The translations under genes and the position numbers were made by a program. Under the pieces are notes generated by a model. That model saw only the letters and a list, made by a program, of their open reading frames with translations, was not told the origin of the DNA and did not search any database. A DNA stretch of 64,000 nt from Aplectana chamaeleonis (lineage: Eukaryota; Nematoda; Chromadorea; Rhabditida; Cosmocercidae). Position 1 is the first letter of the stretch. Every line of letters starts with the position of its first letter. Below are positions 23,201 through 30,800 of the stretch, in pieces. The stretch spans positions 1-64,000 of the forward strand of contig JAPDOI010000379.1 in the NCBI GenBank assembly GCA_029168955.1, written 5' to 3'.

Positions 23201-23314
23201 CACTGTCGTGTGCCGGCCCCAACTTTCCAGCCGTTGGCCGAGATTTTTGACGAACTAGAAGAAATCCAGCGGGAGCAAGGGAAGAAGCGTGATTATGTTC
23301 AAGTGGAAATTTAG
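6317..23314 (+). CDS. Large cadherin (Dachsous/CDH-1-like), 3' part of gene, 32 exons
   Basis: Exons read by hand: 6317-6459, 6523-6629, 6687-6832, 6894-7002, 7064-7173, 7244-7351, 7408-7602, 7661-7779, 7845-7966, 8103-8219, 10940-11177, 11237-11308, 11364-11490, 11551-11613, 11676-11784, 11845-11917, 14134-14235, 14329-14461, 14530-14695, 14751-14934, 14995-15152, 15213-15416, 15473-15671, 19409-19513, 19656-19745, 19821-19958, 20026-20136, 20355-20525, 20580-20684, 22540-22718, 22778-22904, 23195-23314. They total 4,250 bases, which is a two-base split codon plus 1,416 codons, so every junction keeps frame. The protein has about eleven cadherin repeats, one membrane helix and a tail of roughly 200 residues. 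Cadherins are calcium-dependent cell-surface adhesion proteins. No EGF or laminin-G domain lies between the last repeat and the membrane, which fits Dachsous-type better than Fat-type cadherins. The ortholog call is inference. The 5' end is outside or damaged. Confidence 0.9.
8997..9930. mobile_element. Terminal-inverted-repeat element with internal tandem repeat
   Basis: The left end (8,999-9,047, containing CAGTCGGGGCTTAGTACGTC) is repeated as its reverse complement at 9,883-9,930, giving inverted repeats of about 48 bp. Flanks ATATAGC (8,990-8,996) and ATACAGC (9,931-9,937) may be an imperfect target duplication. No transposase is encoded. Open frames inside are products of the repeat. It is probably a non-autonomous DNA element sitting in a cadherin intron. 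Confidence 0.8.
9062..9420. repeat. 66-bp tandem repeat, about 5.5 copies
   Basis: The segment starting at TGCTGGCATACTAACGCTCG recurs at about 9,121, 9,187, 9,253, 9,319 and 9,385, exactly 66 bp apart and with few mismatches. Because 66 is a multiple of three and the unit lacks stops in several frames, long open frames appear on both strands. These are not genes. The array lies wholly inside the inverted-repeat element. Confidence 0.9.
10940..11917 (+). CDS. Cadherin exon block 2 (six exons)
   Basis: Exon 10,940-11,177 closes one repeat (MIRVRVYDKGVPSLGVDRL) and opens the next (YVSSVDEGLDRGQVVSK). Following exons give ITYSIVEGNTDSAFE, QELDFEIKESYDLKIIATG, the canonical linker VNDNPPVF, TLPIGSYVTTVTANDAD and a TSLDYETVEEINVDV strand. 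Introns of 55-62 bp separate the exons, and phases agree at each junction. It continues at 14,134 (VTDGNFTAS) across a 2.2-kb intron. Confidence 0.9.
11918..14133 (+). other. 2.2-kb cadherin intron made of repeats
   Basis: The intron runs between donor AAG/gtgggc and acceptor gctttcag. At 12,020-12,055 and 12,330-12,400, GC-rich CGCG-containing stretches are partly inverted (CTCCTCGACGCCAGCGC against GCGCTGGCGTTGAGGAG). A 1-kb inverted-repeat element occupies 12,759-13,775. No exon is seen. Confidence 0.7.
12759..13775. mobile_element. 1-kb element with about 150-bp inverted ends
   Basis: The left arm 12,759-12,905 (ACAAGTGAAGTGTTTAAAGT, then GCATCTGCGAAAACGAC, GTTAGTATCTCTTG, GAGCTGCAGGTTCAAAGAAG) is mirrored at 13,630-13,775 (CTTGGAACCTGCAGATCGAG, CAAGAGATACTAAC, GTCGTTTTTGCAGATGCGTT). 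The interior repeats phrases such as AAACGCGAATCTGAAGTCCG and AAAATCGACAAACG. The last 50 bases of the window (GGTGCTAAACGCGAATCTC) match the interior, so the family is dispersed. No protein is encoded. Confidence 0.8.
14134..15671 (+). CDS. Cadherin exon block 3 (seven exons)
   Basis: In order: the canonical linker MDVNDNAPEF, LLAFDRDSGDNGRVSYSLAE, LTVTATDHGTPALSSTIPV, the degenerate linker TKQEAQQRPQF, FDVDQLGRLSLKTALDRE, the canonical VSDVNDNSPTF, LLATDADQGDNGRVSYRILS, HIEARDHGARPR and YVALVQENSPVGSHVFTARA. The intron at 15,417-15,472 is only 56 bp; its donor (CCGAG/gttcgc) was chosen because it alone keeps frame into STLLPVHVSLDLQ. The block ends YQLKDSDE and joins VFSIEPSNGSVRL at 19,409. 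Confidence 0.92.
15760..17480. repeat. Diverged minisatellite of GTGCAGGACGTCGTGGAAAG type
   Basis: Variants of GTGCAGGACGTCGTGGAAAG followed by GGGTAGAGATGCAG recur at irregular spacing of about 55-80 bp across the region (for example near 16,350, 16,530, 16,890, 17,130 and 17,330). A less repetitive stretch lies at 16,560-16,860. The units are too diverged for a firm copy number. Long minus-strand open frames rich in Leu, Ser and His come from the repeat. Confidence 0.65.
17531..18532. repeat. 1-kb fold-back (inverted repeat)
   Basis: The left arm from 17,531 (TTTCATACATATTTCGGCCT, then CTTGGTGAAACTTTAG, TATAGGGCATCAAAAACC, TTTCAAACTAGGACTATTCC) is mirrored by the right arm ending at 18,532 (GGAATAGTCCTAATTTGAAA, GGTTTGTGATGGCCCATAAT, AGGCCGAGATATGTATGAAA). 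Arms are 350 bp or more with about 10-15 percent mismatch by eye. No coding capacity is seen. Confidence 0.75.
18534..19365. mobile_element. Inverted-repeat element interrupted by a hAT-like MITE
   Basis: GTGGCCGTATTCATGAA at the left is mirrored by TTCATGAATACGGCCAC at 19,347-19,363. The two sides also share AGGAAGG/CCTTCC blocks. It appears to be an older element into which the MITE at 18,606-18,903 was inserted. Confidence 0.5.
18606..18903. mobile_element. hAT-like MITE, 298 bp, with 8-bp target duplication
   Basis: The ends CAGGGATGAGCGGA and TCCGCTCATCCCTG are inverted. The flanks ATGGCAAC (18,598-18,605) and ATGGCAAC (18,904-18,911) are an exact 8-bp direct repeat, which is the hAT hallmark. 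The interior is made of short iterated TTCCGCGTTTCGCGTTCCGA motifs with no open frame of note. Confidence 0.9.
19409..20136 (+). CDS. Cadherin exon block 4 (last EC repeats)
   Basis: Four exons encode VFSIEPSNGSVRLRQSLDFE, the linker VVLPVDEFAPVF (acidic but not the full DxNDN motif), SLDAPAGTTVGEVRAVDTDG and the final, weaker repeat strands ending TKATIYLE. There are no EGF or laminin-G modules. The next exon goes directly to the membrane segment, so the juxtamembrane stretch is short. Confidence 0.88.
20173..20328. mobile_element. Short MITE in the intron before the transmembrane exon
   Basis: CCGACGTCGGACGACTCGTT on the left is mirrored by AACGAGTCGTCCGACGTCGG on the right, and the outer ends AGCCTCTTTCA and TGAAAGGGGCT also pair. 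The loop is about 60 bp and AT-rich. It fills most of the 218-bp intron 20,137-20,354. Confidence 0.8.
20355..23314 (+). CDS. Cadherin transmembrane and cytoplasmic exons with stop
   Basis: Exon 20,355-20,525 holds a hydrophobic helix (VATAALLVLLICLLGCCLFG) followed by basic RSSKPKE, typical of a type I membrane protein. Exons 20,580-20,684, 22,540-22,718, 22,778-22,904 and 23,195-23,314 make the tail. Features seen are a Ser-rich stretch, SQHDSGIDQD with SVTEYLISIGV, VEDILPPGPVNLS and an acidic/Lys end terminating QVEI then TAG at 23,312. The last three residues V-E-I could bind a class II PDZ domain (inference). The start of exon 22,778 has an alternative in-frame acceptor nine bases downstream. 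A TATTTC-type polyadenylation signal was not clear; GATAAAAG lies near 23,480. Confidence 0.88.
20685..22539 (+). other. 1.9-kb intron in the cytoplasmic region, repeat-filled
   Basis: Two related blocks, about 20,895-21,060 and 21,210-21,370, share AGAAAATTGGCACG, GGATCCAA and GCGTAGCCAA phrases in the same order, so they are diverged direct copies. A MITE lies at 21,852-22,031. A GC-rich palindrome at about 22,190-22,345 pairs CACTCAGCAGC with GCTGCTGAGTG and GGGGGTGGC with GTCACCCCC. No exon was found. Confidence 0.7.
21852..22031. mobile_element. MITE, GTCCGCAATTGCGGACTACGG family, copy 1
   Basis: CAAGTTCCGGTCCGCAATAG and CGGACTACGGCT on the left are mirrored by AGCCGTAGTCCG and TTGCGGACCGGAAATTGG on the right, with further internal pairing (TAATCGTGCTGGGA, ATCACGTGTCG). 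A second copy lies at 62,301-62,467. No coding capacity is seen. Confidence 0.85.
22961..23092. mobile_element. 132-bp hAT-like MITE in the last intron of the cadherin gene
   Basis: The ends TTTAGGCCTAGTTCATAC and GTATGCACTAGGCCTTAG are inverted, and GCGACGCGCGACCGCGAC is mirrored by GTCGCGTCGCCCGTCGCG. The flanks AAACAGTG (22,953-22,960) and AAACAGTC (23,093-23,100) are an 8-bp direct repeat with one mismatch. A decayed right end of the same family (GCGTCGCCTGTAGCGGAAG, AATAGGCCTTAGG) is visible near 49,388-49,425. Confidence 0.85.
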
Positions 23315-23900
23315 GAAGTGGTATTCCTTCTCTTTCTGTATAACCACTGTAAGATCACACGGTTTCTTTCAGTTATTCTGTGTTCTTGTATATATTGACG
23401 ATATATGCTCTCCATTCCAAACTGGTGCTCAATTCTGTGCTGTTACATTTTGATATGATGTTGTACATTGCCTATGAAAGATAAAAGTTTATCTCTAAAA
23501 TTGTCATGAAGTTTCGTTTCAAGTTCAAAGACGCCTCAGACAACTCAAAACCATCAACCTGCAGTCCTCATCACGAACCTAAAAACACAAAATGTTTGCG
23601 AAGAAAGGATTGGGTGATAATTCTAACCAGGGAATAACAAGACCTGGTTATATACCAGAATTAACCATGTGGCCATGTCTTTCTTATTTATCGCTTTCCG
23701 GACATTCGTAATAACATGAGCCGCCCGAGTATTAATGAAAAAAATTTTGATGAAAAAAATGCTAATATTTCTGTTATCCAAAGATTCCAGTGGGGCAGTG
23801 CGAGCGCAAGGAACGAATATGGGGCCCGTTTGAAGTAGTTCGCGCGATCACGGCAGATTAATGTTATCATGCCTTAGCCTAGCCATTACCGCTAGCCTTT
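23315..23900. other. 3' flank of the cadherin gene, no further gene
   Basis: The region is AT-rich and probably includes the 3' untranslated region. GATAAAAG near 23,480 is the nearest polyadenylation-like signal. No open frame with recognisable content is seen before the LINE fragment. Confidence 0.5.
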
Positions 23901-23902
23901 TT

Positions 23903-24213
23903 TTACATCGAAGCCGCATTCGACAATCCTCATCGGGATCGGTTTCTCAACGCTCTGCATGCCGATGGAGTCCCGAGAAATTATGTGCGACTATTCGTGG
24001 CCATGAAAAAAGGCACAACAGCAGCACTTGTCGGATTTATATCAGCTTTTGAGATGAAAGCAGGAGTAAGACAAAGAGCTGTGGCAGGGCCTTTTCTACT
24101 CAACTTCGTTGTTGATGACATACTGCATAGAGTTGCGGAACGATATCCAGCGAATGTGATACTAACACCATCAGGACGCCCCCTTGTCGATCTGGAGTGC
24201 GCCGACGGTATGT
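23903..24213 (+). pseudogene. LINE reverse-transcriptase fragment (RTE-like)
   Basis: One open frame reads YIEAAFDNPHRDRF, ALHADGVPRNYVRLF, AGVRQ, PFLLNFVVDDILHR, ANVILTPSGRPLVDLE and then CADG. These are fingers and palm motifs of a non-LTR reverse transcriptase. Block 4 (GVRQGxxLSPxLFN) and the catalytic Y/F-A-D-D block are recognisable, but the latter has become CADG, so it cannot be active. Both ends are missing. Beyond 24,214 the sequence passes into another repeat with GCCGCTGAAAGGCGCAGCAG mirrored by GCCTTTCAGCGGCGGG. Family assignment is by eye. Confidence 0.8.
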
Positions 24214-24741
24214 ATGGGGCCGAACAGACTCCAGCCGCTGAAAGGCGCAGCAGCATGAAATGTAGGAGCATCGATCATGCGGCGCCGGACGATCCATTCC
24301 GCTCCATTGCAAGCTGCCTCGCCTTTCAGCGGCGGGAGGCTATTCGCCCCCTATGGAGCTTCGCGGAACCGTTCTGCTCCTAAACAAATCATACGTATCG
24401 ATCAAACGTCTTCAGACAAGTAATTGCAGGTGAACATGTTTGTCACTTCAACAGGCATGTTTCAAAGTTAGGAACTAATCGGTTCTCGAAGCTTTATACC
24501 GCTATTCGCCTGGAATCGCTCCAGCCGCGAAGCGGCTGGAGAGGTTTGGTTTTGCCTAGACCTTGTGATCACTTCTAATTTTATAAAGTAGTTTATAAAA
24601 CCATTTAAACAAATTTTCGGCAGATTCCCTTCTGGATATAAGTGAAGGGGTCCAAAAGACACCAGCTCTCAAAATTTGAGCCGAATCGGTTCACAAATAA
24701 CAAAGTTGTGAGGCCGAAAGCTTAGGAAAAATTGATGGTGT

Positions 24742-24800
24742 GCGCCGTAGGCCAGAGCCGTGGGCCGTGAGGCCGTAGGCCGTAGGCCGTAGGCCGTAGG
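24742..24800. repeat. GGCCGTA heptamer microsatellite
   Basis: GTGAGGCCGTAGGCCGTAGG and following bases give at least five perfect GGCCGTA units (24,768-24,800), with degenerate copies just before. The 8-kb minisatellite starts about 90 bp downstream. Confidence 0.9.
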
Positions 24801-24892
24801 CCGTCACGCTTTTCATTCTTCACTGCTAGTATTCACTGCCAATGGTCACAGGCGGTCAATTTCAGGCAGGTAAGTTGGGGGACGCAGGCTGG

Positions 24893-27800
24893 TGAAAGTG
24901 CATCTGGCTTCTGATGACGTCATCGGGACGTCATGAAAAGTGCATCTGGCTTCTGATGACGTCATCGGGACGTCATGAAAAGTGCATCTGGCTTCTGATG
25001 ACGTCATCGGGACGTCATGAAAAGTGCATCTGGCTTCTGATGACGTCATCGGGACGTCATGAAAAGTGCATCTGGCTTCTGATGACGTCATCGGGACGTC
25101 ATGAAAAGTGCATCTGGCTTCTGATGACGTCATCGGGACGTGCATGAAGAAAGTGCATCTGGCTTCTGATGACGTCATCGGGACGTCATGAAAAGTGCAT
25201 CTGGCTTCTGATGACGTCATCGGGACATCATGAAAAGTGCATCTGGCTTCTGATGACGTCATCGGGACGTCATGAAAAGTGCATCTGGCTTCTGATGACG
25301 TCATCGGGACGTCATGAAAAGTGCATCTGGCTTCTGATGACGTCATCGGGACGTCATGAAAAGTGCATCTGGCTTCTGATGACGTCATCGGGACGTCATG
25401 AAAAGTGCATCTGGCTTCTGATGACGTCATCGGGACGTCATGAAAAGTGCATCTGGCTTCTGATGACGTCATCGGGACGTCATGAAAAGTGCATCTGGCT
25501 TCTGATGACGTCATCGGGACGTCATGAAAAGTGCATCTGGCTTCTGATGACGTCATCGGGACGTCATGAAAGTGCATCTGGCTTCTGATGACGTCATCGG
25601 GACGTCATGAAAAGTGCATCTGGCTTCTGATGACGTCATCGGGACGTCATGAAAAGTGCATCTGGCTTCTGATGACGTCATCGGGACGTCATGAAAAGTG
25701 CATCTGGCTTCTGATGACGTCATCGGGACGTCATGAAAAGTGCATCTGGCTTCTGATGACGTCATCGGGACGTCATGAAAAGTGCATCTGGCTTCTGATG
25801 ACGTCATCGGGACGTCATAGAAACTGCATCTGGCTTCTGATGACGTCATCGGGACGTCATGAAAAGTGCATCTGGCTTCTGATGACGTCATCGGGACGTC
25901 ATGAAAAGTGCATCTGGCTTCTGATGACGTCATCGGGACGTCAGGAAAAGTGCATCTGGCTTCTGATGACGTCATCGGGACGTCATGAAAAGTGCATCTG
26001 GCTTCTGATGACGTCATCGGGACGTCGTGAAAAGTGCTTCTGGCTTCTGATGACGTCATCGGGACGTCGTGAAAAGTTCTTCTGGCTTCTGATGACGTCA
26101 TCGGGACGTCGTGAAAAGTGCATCTGGCTTCTGATGACGTCATCGGGACGTCATGAAAAGTGCATCTGGCTTCTGATGACGTCATCGGGACGTCGTGAAA
26201 AGTTCTTCTGGCTTCTGATGACGTCATCGGGACGTCGTGAAAAGTGCATCTGGCTTCTGATGACGTCATCGGGACGTCATGAAAAGTGCATCTGGCTTCT
26301 GATGACTTCATCGGGACATCATGAAAAGTGCATCTGGCTTCTGATGACGTCATCGGGACGTCAGGAAAAGTGCATCTGGCTTCTGATGACGTCATCGGGA
26401 CGTCATGAAAAGTGCATCTGGCTTCTGATGACGTCATCGGGACGTCGTGAAAAGTGCTTCTGGCTTCTGATGACGTCATCGGGACGTCATGAAAAGTGCA
26501 TCTGGCTTCTGATGACGTCATCGGGACGTCATGAAAAGTGCATCTGGCTTCTGATGACGTCATCGGGACGTCATGAAAACTGCATCTCGCTTCTGATGAC
26601 GCCATCGGGACGTCATGAAAAGTGCATCTGGCTTCTGATGACGTCATCGGGACGTCGTGAAAAGTGCTTCTGGCTTCTGATGACGTCATCGGGACGTCGT
26701 GAAAAGTTCTTCTGGCTTCTGATGACGTCATCGGGACGTCGTGAAAAGTGCATCTGGCTTCTGATGACGTCATCGGGACGTCATGAAAAGTGCATCTGGC
26801 TTCTGATGACGTCATCGGGACGTCGTGAAAAGTTCTTCTGGCTTCTGATGACGTCATCGGGACGTCGTGAAAAGTGCATCTGGCTTCTGATGACGTCATC
26901 GGGACGTCATGAAAAGTGCATCTGGCTTCTAATGACTTCATCGGGACGTCATGAAAAGTGCATCTGGCTTCTGATGACGTCATCGGGACGTCATGAAAAG
27001 TGCATCTGGCTTCTGATGACGTCATCGGGACGTCATGAAAAGTGCATCTGGCTTCTGATGACGTCATCGGGACGTCGTGAAAAGTGCTTCTGGCTTCTGA
27101 TGACGTCATCGGCACGTCATGAAAAGTGCATCTGGCTTCTGATGACGTCATCGGGACGTCATGAAAAGTGCATCTGGCTTCTGATGACGTCATCGGGACG
27201 TCATGAAAAGTGCATCTGGCTTCTGATGACGTCATCGGGACGTCATGAAAAGTGCATCTGGCTCCTGATGACGTCATCGTGACGTCATGAAAAGTGCATC
27301 TGGCTTCTGATGACGTCATCGGGACGTCAGGAAAAGTGCATCTGGCTTCTGATGACGTCATCGGGACGTCATTAAAAGTGCATCTTGCTTCTGATGACGT
27401 CATCGGGACGACGTGAAAAGTGCTTCTGGCTTCTGATGACGTCATCGGGACGTCGTGAAAAGTTCTTCTGGCTTCTGATGACGTCATCGGGACGTCGTGA
27501 AAAGTGCATCTGGCTTCTGATGACGTCATCGGGACGTCAGGAAAAGTGCATCTGGCTTCTGATGACGTCATCGGGACGTCATGAAAAGTGCATCTGGCTT
27601 CTGATGACGTCATCGGGACGTCATGAGAAGTGCATCTGGCTTCTGATGACGTCATCGGGACGTCATGAAAAGTGCATCTGGCTTCTGATGACGTCATCGG
27701 GACGTCATGAAAAGTGCATCTGGCTTCTGATGACGTCATCGGGACGTCAGGAAAAGTGCATCTGGCTTCTGATGACGTCATCGTGACGTCATGAAAAGTG

Positions 27801-30800
27801 CATCTGGCTTCTGATGACGTCATCGGGACATCATGAAAAGTGCATCTGACTTCTGATGACGTCATCGGGACGTCATGAAAAGTGCATCTGGCTTCTGATG
27901 ACGTCATCGGGACGTCAGGAAAAGTGCATCTGGCTTCTGATGACGTCATCGGGACGTCATGAAAATTGCATCTGGCTTCTGATGACGTCATCGGGACGTC
28001 GTGAAAAGTGCTTCTGGCTTCTGATGACGTCATCGGGACGTCGTGAAAAGTTCTTCTGGCTTCTGATGACGTCATCGGGACGTCATGAAAAGTGCATCTG
28101 GCTTCTGATGACGTCATCGGGACGTCATGAAAAGTGCATCTGGCTTCTGATGACCTCATCGGGAAGTCAGGGAAAGTGCATATGGCTCCTGATGACGTCA
28201 TCGGGACGTCATGAAAAGTGCATCTGGCTTCTGATGACGTCATCGGGACGTCATGAAAAGTGCATCTGGCTTCTGATGACGTCATCGGGACGTCATGAAA
28301 AGTGCATCTGGCTTCTGATGACGTCATCGGGACGTCATGAAAAGTGCATCTGGCTTCTGATGACGTCATCGTGACGTCGCGAAAAGTGCATCTGGCTTCT
28401 GATGACGTCATCGGGACGTCAGGAAAAGTGCATCTGGCTTCTGATGACGTCATTGGGACGTCATTAAAAGTGCATCTGGCTTCTGATGACGTCATCGGGA
28501 CGTCGTGAAAAGTGCTTCTGGCTTCTGATGACGTCATCGGGACGTCGTGAGAAGTTCTTCTGGCGTCTGATGTCGTCATCGGGACGTCGTGAAAAGTGCA
28601 TCTGGCTTCTGATGACGTCATCGGGACGTCAGGAAAAGTGCATCTGGCTTCTGATGACGTCATCGGGACGTCATGAAAAGTGCATCTGGCTTCTGATGAC
28701 GTCATCGGGACGTCATGAGAAGTGCATCTGGCTTCTGATGACGTCATCGGGACGTCATGAAAAGTGCATCTGGCTTCTGATGACGTCATCGGGACGTCAT
28801 GAAAAGTGCATCTGGCTTCTGTTCACGTCATCGGTTCGTCAGGAAAAGTGCATTTGTCTTCTGATGTCGTCATCGTGACGTCATGAAAGTGCATCTGGCT
28901 TCTGATGACGTCATCGGGACATCATGAAAAGTGCATCTGACTTCTGATGACGTCATCGGGACGTCATGAAAGTGCATCTGGCTTCTGATGACGTCATCCG
29001 GACGTCAGGAAAAGTGCATCTGGCTTCTGATGACGTCATCGGGACGTCATGAAAACTGCATCTGGCTTCTGATGACGTCATCGGGACGTCGTGAAAAGTG
29101 CTTCTGGCTTCTGATGACGTCATCGGGACGTCGTGAAAAGTTCTTCTGGCTTCTGATGACGTCATCGGGACGTCATGAAAAGTGCATCTGGCTTCTGATG
29201 ACGTCATCGGGACGTCATGAAAAGTGCATCTGGCTTCTGATGACGTCATCGGGACGTCAGGAAAAGTGCATCTGGCTTCTGATGACGTCATCGGGACGTC
29301 ATGAAAAGTGCATCTGGCTTCTGATGACGTCATCGGGACGTCATGAGAAGTGCATCTGGCTTCTGATGACGTCATCGGGACGTCATGAAAAGTGCATCTG
29401 GCTTCTGATGACGTCATCGGGACGTCATGAAAAGTGCATCTGGCTTCTGATGACGTCATCGGGACGTCAGGAAAAGTGCATCTGGCTTCTGATGACGTCA
29501 TTGGGACGTCATGAAAAGTGCATCTGGCTTCTGATGACGTCATCGGGACGTCATGAAAAGTGCATCTGGCTTCTGATGACGTCATCGGGACGTCATGAAA
29601 AGTGCATCTGGCTTCTGATGACGTCATCGGGACGTCATGAAAAGTGCATCTGGCTTCTGATGACGTCATCGGGTCATGAAAAGTGCATCTGGCTTCTGAT
29701 GACGTCATCGGAACCTCAGGAAAAGTGCATCTGGCTTCTGATGACGTCATCGGGACTTCATGAAAAGTGCATCTGGCTGCTGATGAGGTCATCGGGACGT
29801 CATGAAAAGTGCATCTGGCTTCTGATGACGTCATCGGGACGTTAGGAAAAGTGCATCTGGCTTCTGATGACGTCATCGGGACGGCATGAAAAGTGCATCT
29901 GGCTTGTCATGACGTCATCGGGACGTCGTGTAAAGTGCTTCTGGCTTCTGATGACGTCATCGGGAGGTCGTGAAAAAGTTTTTCTGGCTTCTGATGACGT
30001 CATCGGGACGTCGTGAAAAGTGCATCTGGCTTCTGATGACGTCATCGGGACGTCAGGAAAGTGCATCTGGCTTCTGATGACGTCATCGGGACGTCATGAA
30101 AGTGCATCTGGCTTCTGATGACGTCATCGGGACGTCATGAAAGTGTATCTGGCTTCTGATGACGTCATCGGGACGTCATGAAAAGTGCATCTGGCTTCTG
30201 ATGACGTCATCGGGACGTCATGAAAAGTGCATCTGGCTTCTGATGACGTCATCGGGACGTCGTGAAAGTGCTTCTGGCTTCTGATGACGTCATCGGGACG
30301 TCGTGAAAAGTTCTTCTGGCTTCTGATGACGTCATCGGGACGTCGTGAAAAGTGCATCTGGCTTCTGATGACGTCATCGGGACGTCAGGAAAAGTGCATC
30401 TGGCTTCTGATGACGTCATCGGGACGTCAGGAAAAGTGCATCTGGCTTCTGATGACGTCATCGGGACGTCATGAAAAGTGCATCTGGCTTCTGATGACGT
30501 CATCCGGAGGGCAGGAAAAGTGCAGCTGGCTTCTGATGACGTCATCGGGACGTCAGGAAAAGTGCATCTGGCTTCTGATGACGTCATCGGGACGTCGTGA
30601 AAAGTGCTTCTGGCTTCTGATGACGTCATCGGGACGTCGTGAAAAGTTCTTCTGGCTTCTGATGACGTCATCGGGACGTCGTGAAAAGTGCATCTGGCTT
30701 CTGATGACGTCATCGGGACGTCAGGAAAAGTGCATCTGGCTTCTGATGACGTCATCGGGACGTCATGAAAGTGCATCTGGCTTCTGATGACGTCATCGGG

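Noticed and set aside
25169..29876. Very long open frames of 14-residue repeats on both strands as genes
   Set aside because: They follow from a 42-bp stop-free unit, exist on both strands at once and contain nothing but repeat. Counted as satellite.
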